A program made the translations under genes and the position numbers. Below are positions 47,334 to 58,642 of a DNA stretch of 64,000 bases, piece by piece (the stretch's first letter is position 1; each line of letters opens with the position of its first letter). Under the pieces are notes generated by a model. It was not told where the DNA came from. It saw nothing but the letters and a program-made list of their open reading frames with translations, and searched no databases. The DNA is from Aphanomyces cochlioides (Eukaryota > Oomycota > Saprolegniomycetes > Saprolegniales > Verrucalvaceae). The stretch spans positions 1,798,001-1,862,000 of the forward strand of contig JAHQRK010000001.1 of assembly GCA_019828595.1 (NCBI GenBank). Reading direction: 5' to 3'.

Positions 47334-48402
47334 ATGATGGCAGTGACAGAAGCACCTCAACCTGAAGGACTAGACCGTTTTCGGCCAGTAGAGAAGATCT
47401 ATCGCCATCGCGGAGATGGCCACAAGAACTCAAAACAGCGACGCCTTGAACGCCAAATGAATGTCCAAGGAGTGGACTATTCTGACGTGATTGACGTCCA
47501 CAACCTCGAAAACAATACTGAAGCCAACCGCGCTCGAATCCGTACAATGTCTCTACCTCGAAGCAAAGCGTTTTCTGGTACGATTCTTGACCCATCCCAT
47601 GCACAATTATTTGAAATCGATGGGGTGAGTGGACTTCGCGTGCTTATCAATGCCATGCCTCGGCATAGACAAGTACAATGGGCTATGCGCGCTGTTCATG
47701 AGTACTCCAAGAACCCGTACACAAATATCTCGGTCTTAAAGAAAGACCGAAGTGCGACAAATCATCTCTGGGAAAATGCATGGCGTGATCGATCACCAGA
47801 GTCTTGGAAAGCATTTCACTCTCTTCGGTGGGCTAACGTTGGCCGCCATTACGATTGGACGGCAAGGCAATATGTGAACACTGAAGACATGCCACCACTT
47901 CCACAAGAGCTCGAACAATTCGTTCAAGAAGTGTTCGACTTGACTGATATGACGGACTGCAAACAAGTTGAAGCGGGTATTGTCAATTTTTATCCTGCGG
48001 GTACGACAATGGGCGGTCATTTGGATGACGCCGAAGAAGACATGGTGAATCCAATTGTGTCCCTCAGTCTTGGCACTCAGTGTATCTACCTCCAAGGTGG
48101 CTTTACCCGTGAAACAAAACCTACGCCAATTTGGCTGAACAGCGGTGCGTGAATCCTCTACATAAGATTTTTCTATCTCGAAATTAGGTGACGTTGTCAT
48201 CATGGGAGGAGAAGCTCGACGATGTTTCCATGGTGTGCCGCTGGTCACCTCCAATCTTCCAAGTGAATTCACAGAAGCTGTTGAAGCCTTTCGCTCTTCA
48301 GACGACAATGTGTACGAATCCCAAGAGATCAATGCATTCCTGGAGTACATCTCCAAAGCTCGCGTGAATATCAACCTTCGCAGAGTCCAATCCTCAACGT
48401 GA
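47334..48402 (+). CDS. ALKBH1: AlkB homologue 1-type 2OG-Fe(II) dioxygenase
   Basis: Fe(II)/2-oxoglutarate oxygenase that demethylates nucleic acids (tRNA m1A and others in known ALKBH1). Two exons, 47334-48144 and 48188-48402, with a 43-nt intron, give about 341 aa. The Fe ligands appear as HxD in MGGHLDDAEED and the distal His in ARRCFHGVP; the 2OG-binding Arg pair is in RVNINLRRV at the C-terminus. SLRWANVGRHYDWTARQY and VEAGIVNFYPAGT match the nucleotide-lid and core pattern of ALKBH1 rather than other AlkB groups. The first of two adjacent ATGs was chosen. The promoter palindrome cluster lies directly upstream. Confidence 0.88.
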
Positions 48403-49065
48403 AGCCAGGTGTGCCCCGATAATATTATCAAGAAGACGTAACCTGCCAAGAAGTTTTAGCTCTGTAACATGCATACCTTTTTGTTGCTTTGTCTTCTCTG
48501 CGTTTTCGTTGCATTGCACTAGGTCAGAGGAGCAGCAAAAGAGTGAATGGAAATGATGCCACGAGTTGATGTTTATCCATGACGTCGACATGAAATGCTC
48601 TCAAAACTAGGAAGTATTCCCAATGATTAGCCCTAAAACTGGAAATATATCCCTTTTTATCCCCGTAGAATTCCCTTCTCTGGGATGTTCCCAGTCTTGA
48701 TTTGTATGACATGGCAACGTCGACGTTGCTTTCACACCCTTTCAGACCCAATCATACATTGCCATGAGCCTGAAATGGGTCATCCATCGACGCTGCCAGC
48801 GATGCAAGACTCCTCAGTCTTGCAGTCTAGGGCTATAAACTCTGTGCAAAAAAATGCATACAAGTGTGAAGTCTAAGTCGACATTATGGCCTTTCTTAAA
48901 AAAAATAGTGGAATTATCCGCAAATTTCGATAGAAAATCCCTGACTTCGATTGAAAATCCCTCATTACGTGGAAATTACTCGCCAAAAAGTCGGAGTGTG
49001 CCCGTGTGTTGACTTTGGTATAGTGAAACCAAGTCAAGATCGCCACTTTTGAATTCGACGTCACC
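48403..49065. other. Non-coding spacer with a 20-bp tandem duplication
   Basis: No gene seen. A 20-bp unit beginning TTCGATAGAAAATCCCT is repeated once in tandem (48926-48945, 48946-48965) with four differences, about 100 bp upstream of the carrier gene. TTATCCGCAAA at 48914 is a weak match to the promoter palindrome. Confidence 0.5.
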
Positions 49066-50025
49066 ATGGCGACGGCAACTCCAAGTCCAGCGCTCTTGTC
49101 GTCATCGTCGGCTGCTCCAGCGAAGAAGCTACAAAACCCTCAAGTTAAGTTTGTCATCGGTGCTGGTGTTGGGTGGACGTATGAGCTCGCGGCTGGCCAC
49201 TTCTTCGAGTTTATCAAAGTCATGAAGCAAACGCGAAGCGACAAGACGTACTTGGAACTCATGCGAGAAATTACGCGCTCGAAAGGCATCATCGGTATCT
49301 GGGATGGTTTTTTTCCCTGGGGAACGGTGCAAGCCTTGGCCAAGGGATCGGTTTTCAGCTGGGGCCAAGCTTTCACTCGTGTCCAGCTCGGCCCGCTTGT
49401 CAAGCAAGGATATTTGTCAGATCGAGCTGCTGAAGTCGTCTCAGGCGGCTTGGGCGGTGGATTCCAAGGGATCGTCCTCAGTCCTACGTTGCTTCTCAAG
49501 ACGCGCGTTATGACCGATCCCGTCTTCCGAACGAAAATGACACCTATGGAAACAATTGCGAAATCCGCTCAAGTGGGTATCAATGTCATCCGAAACGAAG
49601 GTGTCGCTGCTCTCATGAAAGGCAGCGTTGTCTTTTCAGTGAAACGTATTGCCGACTGGTCGACACGATACTTCTTTTGCGTGGTCAGTGAAGATGCATT
49701 GTTTCGACGTGGTGATCCCAACCGAAAAATTACCGTCACTGAAGAGCTCATTGCTTCTTTGGTTGGCGGTACTCTCTCTTCCCTAGCGACGCTTCCTGCA
49801 GATGTCGTGGTTGCACAAATCCAACAAGCGTCCAAAGCCGGTGCGAATGTCGGTGTCTTGGCTACGTTCAAGGAAGAATACGCAAAAGGTGGTTTGAAGC
49901 GACTTGTGGGCTTTTCAACTGCTGGTTTTGTGCCGCGCTGTCTGCATGTTGCGTTCACGACAATGGTCATGAAAACGGGATGCAGTGCTGTTTATTCCAT
50001 GTATGAGCAATATCTCCAAGACTAA
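49066..50025 (+). CDS. Mitochondrial carrier-like membrane protein
   Basis: A single-exon 319-aa protein beginning in a strong CACCATGG context. It has the threefold layout of solute carrier family 25, with segments near residues 30-110, 125-215 and 230-315. Glycine-rich helices (VVSGGLGGGFQGIVLSPTLL, LVGGTLSSLATLPADVVVAQ) carry P-x-D/L-hydrophobic signatures related to the PxD/ExxK/R motif. The first repeat lacks a clean signature (ELAAGHFFEFIKVMKQT), so the family match is good but divergent. The substrate cannot be told. Likely location is the mitochondrial inner membrane, or peroxisome for some relatives. Confidence 0.78.
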   Translation: MATATPSPALLSSSSAAPAKKLQNPQVKFVIGAGVGWTYELAAGHFFEFIKVMKQTRSDKTYLELMREITRSKGIIGIWDGFFPWGTVQALAKGSVFSWGQAFTRVQLGPLVKQGYLSDRAAEVVSGGLGGGFQGIVLSPTLLLKTRVMTDPVFRTKMTPMETIAKSAQVGINVIRNEGVAALMKGSVVFSVKRIADWSTRYFFCVVSEDALFRRGDPNRKITVTEELIASLVGGTLSSLATLPADVVVAQIQQASKAGANVGVLATFKEEYAKGGLKRLVGFSTAGFVPRCLHVAFTTMVMKTGCSAVYSMYEQYLQD

Positions 50026-50045
50026 ATGGAAACTCAAATGTGAAT

Positions 50046-50755
50046 TTACTCGGTGTCTATGCTATCTCTTGGCCGTTCTTTTCTGTAGTGCGGCGGAAGA
50101 TGCCGCACATAGTTCTCCAGCAAAGCGTCTTCGACCTCCGACATGACGGCAAAGTCTTCGTCAGTCTCGTGGTCATAGCTATTCCGGCATTGCGCAATCA
50201 CCAAGCTATGAAAGTTGAACGTACCCCATGAGGTGGACTAAACCATGGGCAACCAGAATTGGCATACGCTCGTCTAACGTCGTCTCTGCACACCGAATGC
50301 CAGTGAGATCGAACTCATGTACATCCATCGCACCATTTTCAACACAGAAAGCTTCAACATAAGGCAAACTGATGAACATATCGCCTAGATAACGACCCGA
50401 TTCACTGCGCATGTGTGGGAGCTGGCCCTGTACTTTGACCTGCATCACTAGGGTTGATACCTCTTCAATATGACACCATTACCTTGTAGTTTGGAAATGA
50501 CAGAATATCTGTCGGTTTGTCTTTGTTGCGGTGTTTCCTGTTGAGAGACTGGATGTGTTTGTCTGTTGTCAAGAGTAGGCCTGCATCCCTGGCATACTGT
50601 TCAAGACCTTGTGAGTCTTACGGTGCTTACCATTGTCCGCCTGGAAGCTGAAGTGTACGAAGCATTGCGTTCATCTGAGCTTTGAGTTTTGCTACGCTCA
50701 GTGGAAGCGGTCTTCCTCCGTAATGCTGCCGAAGCAGCTTGTTGACCATGACCAT
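50046..50755 (-). CDS. ybeY: YbeY-type metal-dependent endoribonuclease
   Basis: The bacterial and organellar YbeY family matures rRNA. The ATG at 50755 starts MVMVNKLLRQHYGGRPLPLS. Later exons give LLLTTDKHIQSLNRKHRNKD, KPTDILSFP, YLGDMFISLP and the zinc motif HGLVHLMGYDH, where an intron (50213 to ~50170) interrupts the GYDH part; splicing restores H-x3-H-x5-H. The end is LPPHYRKERPRDSIDTE at 50046. Four exons; the first splice (near 50640) is one base out in my reading, so that border is uncertain. In eukaryotes YbeY usually acts in mitochondria or plastids; a basic amphipathic N-terminus would fit but is not proven. Confidence 0.85.
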
Positions 50756-50777
50756 TGCACTTTGACAAATTCAGAGT

Positions 50778-50796
50778 TTATCCGGAATCCGGATAA
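50778..50796. promoter_or_regulatory. TTATCCGGAATCCGGATAA upstream of the YbeY-type gene
   Basis: Two overlapping CCGGA half-sites forming a 19-bp perfect palindrome, 23 bp upstream of the ATG at 50755. Confidence 0.5.
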
Positions 50797-50923
50797 AAGT
50801 GGTGAGTGAAGAACTTATTCACTTTTTCAATCAAAGATCGCAAAATCAAGGTCCTCACGAGGAAGACGCGACAACGCAGAAGTAATGGCCTCAGAGGCGA
50901 CTTGATCCGCGTTATATTATAGA

Positions 50924-53900
50924 TCAACTGGGAGAATCTTCAGCAGTGAAGGAAGAACTTGGCTCGTCGTCGAAGGATGGCAAAAATTCGTCGACTTCAA
51001 TCAATTTCTGCCTTAGATTGGCGCCAACTTGGTGAACCATGGTGAACAAAATTGTCATCACGACTTGTTGAGCCACAACTAAGCGAATAGTGGCCACTGA
51101 ACGCTCTAGTGCAGCTGCTCGAGCTTGCTCCAAGTGTAAAACTCCTCGTGTGGCGTGCCGCTGCAAGTAAGACATTGCATCAACACTATTGGAGACTTTT
51201 CGATTGGCTTGCTCAACAACATCCCCAAGGCTCATGCATGCATTTTGCTGGCGGCTAACTAGCCGTCGCGCTTGTGCGACCAATTTTTCCAATAATTTGA
51301 GAGCTTTCCTCTTTGCAGTACATTGTCCAAGTGCTTTGTGAGCTAGTTCAGTCAGAGACATATCTGCAAGCCTACATCTTTCCAGTGCTTGATTTGCAGT
51401 CTCTGCGACTTGGTATAAAGCAAGCTTATTGCCCTGAAGTTTGGCCACATGATCTTCTCCGATCTTTGTCCATCGACAAAGCATGATTTTCGCAACGGCA
51501 CAATCAAGGACATGATGACCCATTGCAACGCTGACGTTGTAAACACTATCTTTTCGCCACCGGGACATGTGCTCACAAGCTTTGAACTTTGCTTGAGCCA
51601 AAAGTGACGTCGTGAGCTTCCGCACGACTTGACGACGGATGACCACTTTACGGGAGGCATCGACAACGCCGTCGGCAAGGGCATTTCGTGCAAATATACA
51701 AGCTTGATTCGTCACAATGGTTGGCGCACACGCAGGAACTTGCATGAGATGATTTAGCCAAGAATGATCCAGAACGTGTGATCCATTTACTGATTTTGAG
51801 ACTCCAAATGTTGCCCAAGCAGCCAACGTCGAAAAATAATCGAGACATTCGCTCTATCAAAAATTACATGAAGACTCGCCAAACGATTCTGTCATACCTG
51901 GGCGATCATATGGAGCGGCACGTGCAATTTTTCCATGTGTGTTCGCTTCCTTTCTCCGTGGAAGCAGTGTTGGTCCAGCGTCTTCTCGGCGGGGTAATAT
52001 GATGAAGCAACAAAAATGGGATCTTCCAGCAACTTGGAATACAAGATGTATCCGGCGTCGTTCGGATCCCGAAGGTACATTATGAGGTCGGCGTATTCAG
52101 TAGGTGTGAGTGAAAATCCAGCGACACAAAGAATCTCCTTGAACGCTTTTGCCGTCACAACACCCAAGCGGTATCGATCAACTAGTCCAAAGAGCTGTCG
52201 CCAGTGTATCTGTAGTTGGTTGCCTGTGTGAGCTACGTGCCTTACAAGGTCCTTGAGTCGTTGTTTGATCGTATTTGACGGGTTAGCTGGAGTCGACACC
52301 TGACGAGGGGGTATCCCTGACGCTGCTAGCTTTCCTTTGCTGGTTGCTGTTGCTGGTGATGCCGCTCTGGTTGCTGGTACTGGCGATAACTTCCTTTCTG
52401 CTACTGGCTGGGGTGATGTAGGTGTCGCAACTGCTGCTGCTAAAGTGCCTGCCGCTAGTGGCGGTGTTGATGTGCTAGCTGTTGTTGGTGGAAGTGGCGT
52501 CCCTGTTGCCGGCGGCGGTAATGATATCGCTTTTGTGACGTGTTTTGGTCGATTTTTATGCTGCTCCAAATCGACCAGGGCAACTTGGGCCTAAATTCCA
52601 TTCAGACATTTGAAGAAAGCGAAAGAAGTACCTCTGGTAAAATTTTGGCGACTGCCTTCAACTCAGCAATTGCTGCATCAAGACGGCCAGCAGTTTTATA
52701 AGCCATGCCAAGCTCGTAGTGTGCCCACACATGCTCTGGCTCCATGCGAACTGCCTTTTTAAGTGCTTCAATACTATCCTCCACCCGCTTCAAGTTGAGC
52801 AACGCAGAGCCTAGATTCAGTTGTATCTTGAACGGCAACGATTTTGTCTCTCCATCTTCAGCAGTGGGCACGGCAGTCAAGTTGCTTGAAATTGGAATCG
52901 TCAAAGCGAGCTCATACAGCTCGACCGCACGATCGTACACACCAGAAGTATGCATTTTGATAGCAGCCTTGCACACTGCTTTGAGTTTGGCTTGTGAAGT
53001 GAGAGCGGAGTGATTTGGTGGCACCGTTCTCCACCACCATTGGAATCCACTGACGCATGTCAAGTCTCGACTCAAATGACGAGATGACGGGCGGTTCTCG
53101 GATGAAATTTGCAATTGTTTAGCCGGATTTGAGTGGTGAATCAGTGGGATCGCAATCTGGCAGGGCTTGCTACTCTCTTTGGCTGGACGTTTGCACACTG
53201 GTGCGTCCAAGTGAAAATCTTGGAGTCTCTGTTCAATTTGATCAAGTGGGGCCAGTTGCAAAGTAGGCTTGCGGGGTGTTGTCGGACGCTTTACTGCCTT
53301 TGGTGGTGTATCCGCTGCTGTTGGCGATTTGTGCTTGACAGGACTGGGTCGGAAATTTGAAGACTCTCTTGTCTGAAGCAAAAATGGGCTGCTTTTGTAG
53401 GGACTGGTCTCAAAAAGTTCTGACAATTCAATTGGAAGCTTGAACGAAGGAGAGCTCAAGGAAGAAAGCACGACGGGTGACTTTTTGGGGGGCTTACCAT
53501 GCGTGGTTGCTGTTAGAGGTGGCTCAGATGCTGGTGGTGCGTATGAAATATTAAGACTGAGCGAGTTGCTCCGTGTGTTAAAAATGACCAAGAGCTTTGC
53601 GGCAAGGTCACAAATAGTTGTGTTGTCTGGATGACGCTTCGGTAGCGTTTGGATGAAATTATGTGGCACCATTGGTTGCCCCTAGAGAAATTTATCTATC
53701 CGTCATTGATGGAATCAAACCTGAGCGCCTTTTTGACATCCCTCGACTACTGCTGCTGCATTCATGTCAGCTAGCTTGAGCAAGATACCAAGAGAAAGAA
53801 TCTACAAGAAAAGTCAAGGTGGTCCAAATATCATGTTTACCCTGGCTTGGATTTTGCTATGACGAACCAACAGTCGATACAAAGGGGCTGCAAATCCTAG

Positions 53901-54502
53901 TATTGACAAGTTAATCCAAGCGATCATCAGCTGCAGGCAGTACCAGCTTTGACGGCACGGCCAAGGAGAGATGTAGAGCCTAAATACCATTCTACCTCCC
54001 GGAGGAATGTTTCCTGTGATCCAAACGAAGGTTCATCCAAAAGAGGTTGCTGAAATTGCTTACCACGCGGAATTCCGAGCATCGATTTTGGGTCGCGCAA
54101 TACATAATGAGCGAGAGGGGCTCGACCATGCGGTCACACTGTGGTGAACCATCCGTCGCTCGCTTATGGCGTCGAAGTTGGTAAGTTTGAAGCGTCTCTT
54201 CGAATGTGTGGACTAATTCCTTGCCTGCTCGTCCAGAATAAATTCATCGCTCATGTTGGTTGTAGCTTACCTTGCCTTGATGACGGATCCGTCAAGACGC
54301 GAAGCTTTTGAAAGTAGTCGTTGAGCCAGAGACTCCGCTGAGCAATGAAGTGATCGGCGTATTTCAGCGCATGGCCATGGGTTGCGGCATAATCCGCGAG
54401 CCATTCCTGGTTGAATTTAATAAGCGCACTGGTGATGTGCTCGTCTCTGTCCGTGCTACTGATGGAGCTCGAAGGGTCTGTGTTGAGCGGCAGCTCGGCC
54501 AT
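50924..54502 (-). CDS. Eight-exon TPR protein with EF-hand-like region, unknown function
   Basis: Chaining GT-AG introns in frame from the ATG at 54502 (MAELPLNTDPSSSISSTDR) to 50924 gives about 1,100 aa. The N-terminal ~200 aa are helical. A proline/serine-rich linker follows (SPVVLSSLSSPSFKLP, KRPTTPRKPTLQL). Tetratricopeptide repeats come next (AIKMHTSGVYDRAVELYELA, LNLGSALLNLKRVEDSIEAL, AHYELGMAYKTAGRLDAAIA). After an Ala/Pro/Thr-rich spacer there is a degenerate EF-hand pair (WRQLFGLVDRYRLGVVTAKA...), and a long Ala-rich helical C-terminus ends in an acidic tail. TPR plus EF-hand layouts occur in ciliary and scaffold proteins, but I cannot name this one. Exon joins inside the first 200 codons are the least certain. 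Confidence 0.72.
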
Positions 54503-54607
54503 CCTCGATGAGCCACTGAGTGATCAACTCCAAGCTAATTTTAGAATTGAAAGCCATGGACAAGTCCACAAGAAACGGCGACGAATGGCGAGTGGAATCT
54601 TATTACT

Positions 54608-55475
54608 TTACATGAAGTCATCAAACTCGTCATCGTAATCGTCGTCGTCCAAGCTGTGCACTGCGCCACCGCCACTGCGTTCAACCTTGGCGTAGCCTTG
54701 TTTGCCCGTGATCTTCTTCTTTTTGCTCTTTGGCTTGGCAGCTGCGATCTTATCGTTCTTGATAACGTTGATAATTGTCGTGATGTCCTTCATGTCATCG
54801 GCAGTCAAGTTGTTCGAGGCATGTGAAATCAACGTCTTCATGAATTCGACGACATGCTTGGCGTTCTAAACATATAGATGAGCTCCATGGAAAAGAGGAT
54901 GCAAATCAATACCGAGTTGGCCAATCGCTTTCCCACCAAGCTGCCCAATTCTTCGTGGTCAGCCAGGCTTGCGAGCTTCATGCCAGTGACAATAGACTCC
55001 AATTCCGAAGCTCCGACGACCTTCTTGCGCTCGACATTGGGGTTAGCACTGATGCCAAACGCATCAAGCGTGTTTTCAAAGTCCGAATGTTCAATGGCAC
55101 GTTGTTGCTTGGCCTTGAGTTCGTCTGGAGTCATATTTCGTTCCTCTTCGGCACGAGCACGAGCAATCGCGACTTCCAATCTGTGCTTTTCTTCTTGTTC
55201 CTTGAGCAATTGCTTCTTGATCTGCTTGGGCTTCAATGGACCTGATGGAGCAGTAGTCTTGGTCGCAACTGGCTTTGGCGCGACTTCCTCTTCTTCTTCC
55301 TCGTCATCCCAGTTGGCAGCGACAGGCTTGTTTTCGTTCAACCTACAGCGCACAGACGTGAGCGGGCTTCATTTCAAGGCAGATTCATTACGAAGGCACT
55401 TCGAATTCATCATCATCTAAGCCAGATTAGTCGTCCAAGCTTTCATACGCGATAGCACTTACCCCACGAGTCCAT
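54608..55475 (-). CDS. EIF3J: Translation initiation factor eIF3 subunit j
   Basis: Loosely bound eIF3 subunit that sits in the 40S decoding centre and helps mRNA recruitment and recycling. The start MDSWDDDEFEVPS is split by a 46-nt intron with a CTAAT branch box after the fourth codon; the next exon is about 28 nt. After a third short intron comes LNENKPVAANWDDEEEEEEVA, then a Lys-rich helix (KPKQIKKQLLKEQEEKHRLE), NMTPDELKAKQQRAIEHSDF and the conserved dimer core. The last exon ends DDDDYDDEFDDFM, the usual acidic eIF3j tail. Four exons, about 240 aa, matching the family length. Confidence 0.92.
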
Positions 55476-55799
55476 CTTATCTCCAGCGGTTAGTTTATGA
55501 GTGGCTGCAATATGGAGAGCCAATCAGTAGGAGAAATCCTAATGGATGGACTTTGTCAATCACTCTACTCATATTATGAGGACATATCCCGCTAATCTTT
55601 CTTCATCACGTCATTAAGAATTGGGAACTCTGGGAAAATTACTGGGGAAAGAGGCGACACTTGTCAATGAGAAAATGGTTCTTATGTCGAAGACGATGAA
55701 GATAACAAGCGCTGTACGACAATCTTCTATTAGACTGAAGTCAGACTTAATTGAGAAGGTTGAAATGAAGCACAGCTTTCTATAAGTTGTCTAGTGTTT
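55476..55799. other. Non-coding spacer
   Basis: Nothing recognised, apart from GCCAATCAG (a CCAAT box, ~55519) about 45 bp upstream of the eIF3j ATG. Confidence 0.4.
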
Positions 55800-57384
55800 T
55801 CCTTGTTTTTTGCCTTTGGCCTTGTGCCCTAGAATGCTCCATGAACGATATTTTCATCGGTATTGCTCGTACCAGCGTTATTGGAATGCTTGGCCTTCTT
55901 GTTTCCGTTTCCATCTACGTAATCGTTGGTTTAATCACTGCGCTTGCAAGCTCGAGTGTACCCGCTTCAGGTGCTTTCCGCTTGGCTTTCTTTGGTTCTT
56001 CTGTGACTTCATGCTCAATGACGATCTTGGGCGTGACAGCAGCTTTAGTCGGCTTCGCCTCTTTCGTCTTGGCTTGCTTGGCAGAGTCCTTTGCTGGTTC
56101 TTTGGTGGAACTCAATTCACCCACATTTAAACGACATGCAGACAAACAAGTGACGAGGGCTGTGCCGTAGAGTTTAGAAGAGGCAACTGGTTGGACATTG
56201 CTGTTTTCTTCAAAGGCATTGTCGCCTTCGACAGCAAACTGCGCCAAGTCGTAGACTTGGACGACACCGTTTGTGCTTGCAAGGACCACGAATGGCAAAG
56301 AAACGCCAGATTCTTCCTTCTGAACGACTTTAATGCAACGAATACGAGCTGTGATGTCTGGATGGGAAATCTTTGCCAAGAGTCTAGAGTCAAGTTAGCA
56401 TGACTCTAAATTTGACATTGCAAACGTACTGGCCTTCTGCACGGTACAAGAACAAGATGCCGTCGTCGGTACCCAAGACAACGAGGTCATTCGTGGCGAA
56501 GGCAGCAGTGTGAACCTTCTTCTTATGTTCCAATGAGCCAATAAGCTGTCCAAGGTAAACAAACGTCAAGAAATGTCGTGGTGGAGCTGACTGTACCTCA
56601 GCGTTGGTCGAACCAAAGATGGAGACATCGTTACCCATGACCAAGCCGTATCTAGCAGTCTCGATTAATACAAGCACTTGGTGAAAGATCGTACCGATTG
56701 CCGTCCTGTGACAGAAACACACACGTGGCTTCTTGGTCGAGGCGACGAATGTAAGCAGAACGACCCTTGACCAAGTTCCACATGCGCAGAGTTTTATCTC
56801 GCGCAACGGAGAATGCGAGCTTTCCACTTGGATGCACGGCAATCGAATTCACAGGGCCTCTACACAAAAAGAATGCCATCAATGGCCACAGATCGCCATG
56901 AATGCCTTACTTGTGACCACCGAGGATGTGAATGCAATTCCAGTCAGATGTGCGCCAAATACAGATCGTGTTGTCGGCACTGCCACTGAGGACGTGCGAC
57001 TTGCCATAGTATTCCAAGCATGTAATTGCACCTGTGCATGATTAGCTTTCCCACCACATCTCGCCAAGTTTACCTTTGTGTTGCATGAGAATACCCACTT
57101 CAACTTTCTTCTTGACATTGTAGATCCTACGCAAGTTTAGCTTTACCAATCGATTTTCTGCTGTACTTGATCATTTCATCGTTGCCGCCTGTCAAAAGTG
57201 TCTTTCCATCAGTTTCCATCATCGTTGCGACTGCCTTGATACATTCTGTATGTGCTGGGTATCCATAGATCATCTTGAGCGCACTCTTTGGCTCCTTTTC
57301 AGTCAGACTGTCCATGGGCGCTTCCCATCCATAGAGCATGCCTTCATACGTGCCGGCCACGATCTGGAGCGTCGTTGTTGGCAT
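55800..57384 (-). CDS. PAK1IP1: PAK1IP1/MAK11-like WD40 protein
   Basis: Nucleolar WD40 protein needed for 60S ribosome assembly in known MAK11/PAK1IP1. The ATG at 57384 begins MPTTTLQIVAGTYEGMLYGW. Successive exons read AHTECIKAVATMMETDGKTL, LTGGNDEMIKIYNVKKK, LMQHKGAITCLEYY, VLSGSADNTICIWRTSDWNC, GGHKGPVNSIAVHPSGKLAF and SVARDKTLRMWNLVKGRSAY, the order expected for this family (the GHK.PVN..AVHPSGKLALSV pattern is diagnostic). At least seven short introns. The C-terminus is a Lys/Glu-rich tail. An unspliced frame stops at 55915; a further intron would add a basic tail ending near 55800, so the 3' end is uncertain. Confidence 0.88.
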
Positions 57385-57764
57385 CTTGCTTCCTCTCAGC
57401 GATTGGCTTGGTTCTCTTCAAGATGCTCATTTTGGTTGGTTGGCTGGCTGATACACATTCGAATTAGGACTTCAAATTTGGACAGTCCTAAAAAAAATAT
57501 ATTTGACAATATTGTAGATTCGCTAGAAATTTCCCAATTTGGATTGGTTTTTTGTATCAATCTCCAATCGCGCTAATACATTGGATGAATGAAAATTAGA
57601 ACAGTACTTTCTCTCATGGGACTGTACTTTCTTTAAAATTTTATTCAGCCAATCACAATCGCCCAAAATATTTATTAGTCAATGGCGTCGATTGGTGAAT
57701 CGATCCGCCGATTGAACGAAATTCGTATCAAATCAACAATAATGTTTGGAAATTATTGTTTACA
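57385..57764. other. Non-coding AT-rich spacer
   Basis: No gene. ACTGTACTTTCT or a close variant (CAGTACTTTCT) is repeated at ~57602 and ~57624, and several ATTGG/CCAAT boxes occur (57540, 57650, 57690). Confidence 0.4.
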
Positions 57765-58511
57765 CTACACGGAGCTTGAGGCTTCCTTCAAGTTGCGGAG
57801 AGATTGAAGTCGGAGAGACTTCTCGCGCATCTTCTCATGATGTTCGTGGAGACGTAGCATGCCAATGGATACGATACACGCACAATATGTCATCGCAGAC
57901 GCGACGGATAAGATGAAGGAACGGCCAAACTTGATACCGGCGCCAGTTCGAAGACTCGACTGTTGAACAAGCCACATAGTGATTGTGAGCAAGTTTGCCA
58001 CGAGCGCTGCAAAAGCGAGTACTTTACTCATGAGAAGGAGGCAAGACTTGGTCGTTTCGGCGCATGACCAAACCAAGTACGCAACGAACATGAAAGTGCC
58101 AAGTCCTGCTGTTGTGATTGAAAACGCCAGAGTGGATGGTCCCATCGATTCACACGTCCGGGTCAGAAACGCATCGTTGACGATCTCTTTCGGGTATGCA
58201 CCGCCAAGAGGAAGAGCATCTCCATTGTCAAGATAATAAGAGCAGATTGACTGGTTGGCCAAGGCTGGTGGCAAAAGAGCAAGGTTCATTTCCTTGGGGT
58301 TGGGAGCGCTGAAGTACGCCAGACACGAATCTTTCGTTCCACTGGAGTTGTGGATACAAAGTCCCCAGAGGCCAACACTTCGAACGACAGATGAAGCGCC
58401 AATATCATTATCCGCCACGAGCCATTGAGGGAGAATAAACTGGATCCACGACAGCGAGGCAGCCACCATGCAAAAGCCAAGAGCGAGGAGACCTTTGGCG
58501 CTGCAGAGCAT
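57765..58511 (-). CDS. Claudin-like four-transmembrane protein A
   Basis: About 248 aa from the ATG at 58511 (MLCSAKGLLALGFCMVAASL). Four hydrophobic segments (residues ~5-27, ~128-150, ~160-182, ~200-222). The first extracellular loop contains VGLWGLCIH with a downstream Cys, resembling the W-GLW-C-C signature of claudin/PMP22-type proteins. It ends with a charged cytoplasmic tail (HEHHEKMREKSLRLQSLRN). It is head-to-head with a clear paralogue starting 131 bp away. Plasma membrane location and function are inference; the fold match may be convergent. Confidence 0.75.
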   Translation of the reverse strand: MLCSAKGLLALGFCMVAASLSWIQFILPQWLVADNDIGASSVVRSVGLWGLCIHNSSGTKDSCLAYFSAPNPKEMNLALLPPALANQSICSYYLDNGDALPLGGAYPKEIVNDAFLTRTCESMGPSTLAFSITTAGLGTFMFVAYLVWSCAETTKSCLLLMSKVLAFAALVANLLTITMWLVQQSSLRTGAGIKFGRSFILSVASAMTYCACIVSIGMLRLHEHHEKMREKSLRLQSLRNLKEASSSV

Positions 58512-58642
58512 GACGACGCTAGAGCCACGAATTCGAATAATTCGGACGCGTCCGTTGGCGAGCAGGAGTTTCACTCGGGCCGTTTCAAGATAAGAGGTCG
58601 AAGTTTGCAAATCGCCAGATTCATTTGATCTTTTCCCTCGAC

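Noticed and set aside
47793..48449. A minus-strand open frame of about 218 codons over the ALKBH1-like gene
   Set aside because: It is antisense to conserved dioxygenase motifs and has no recognisable product.
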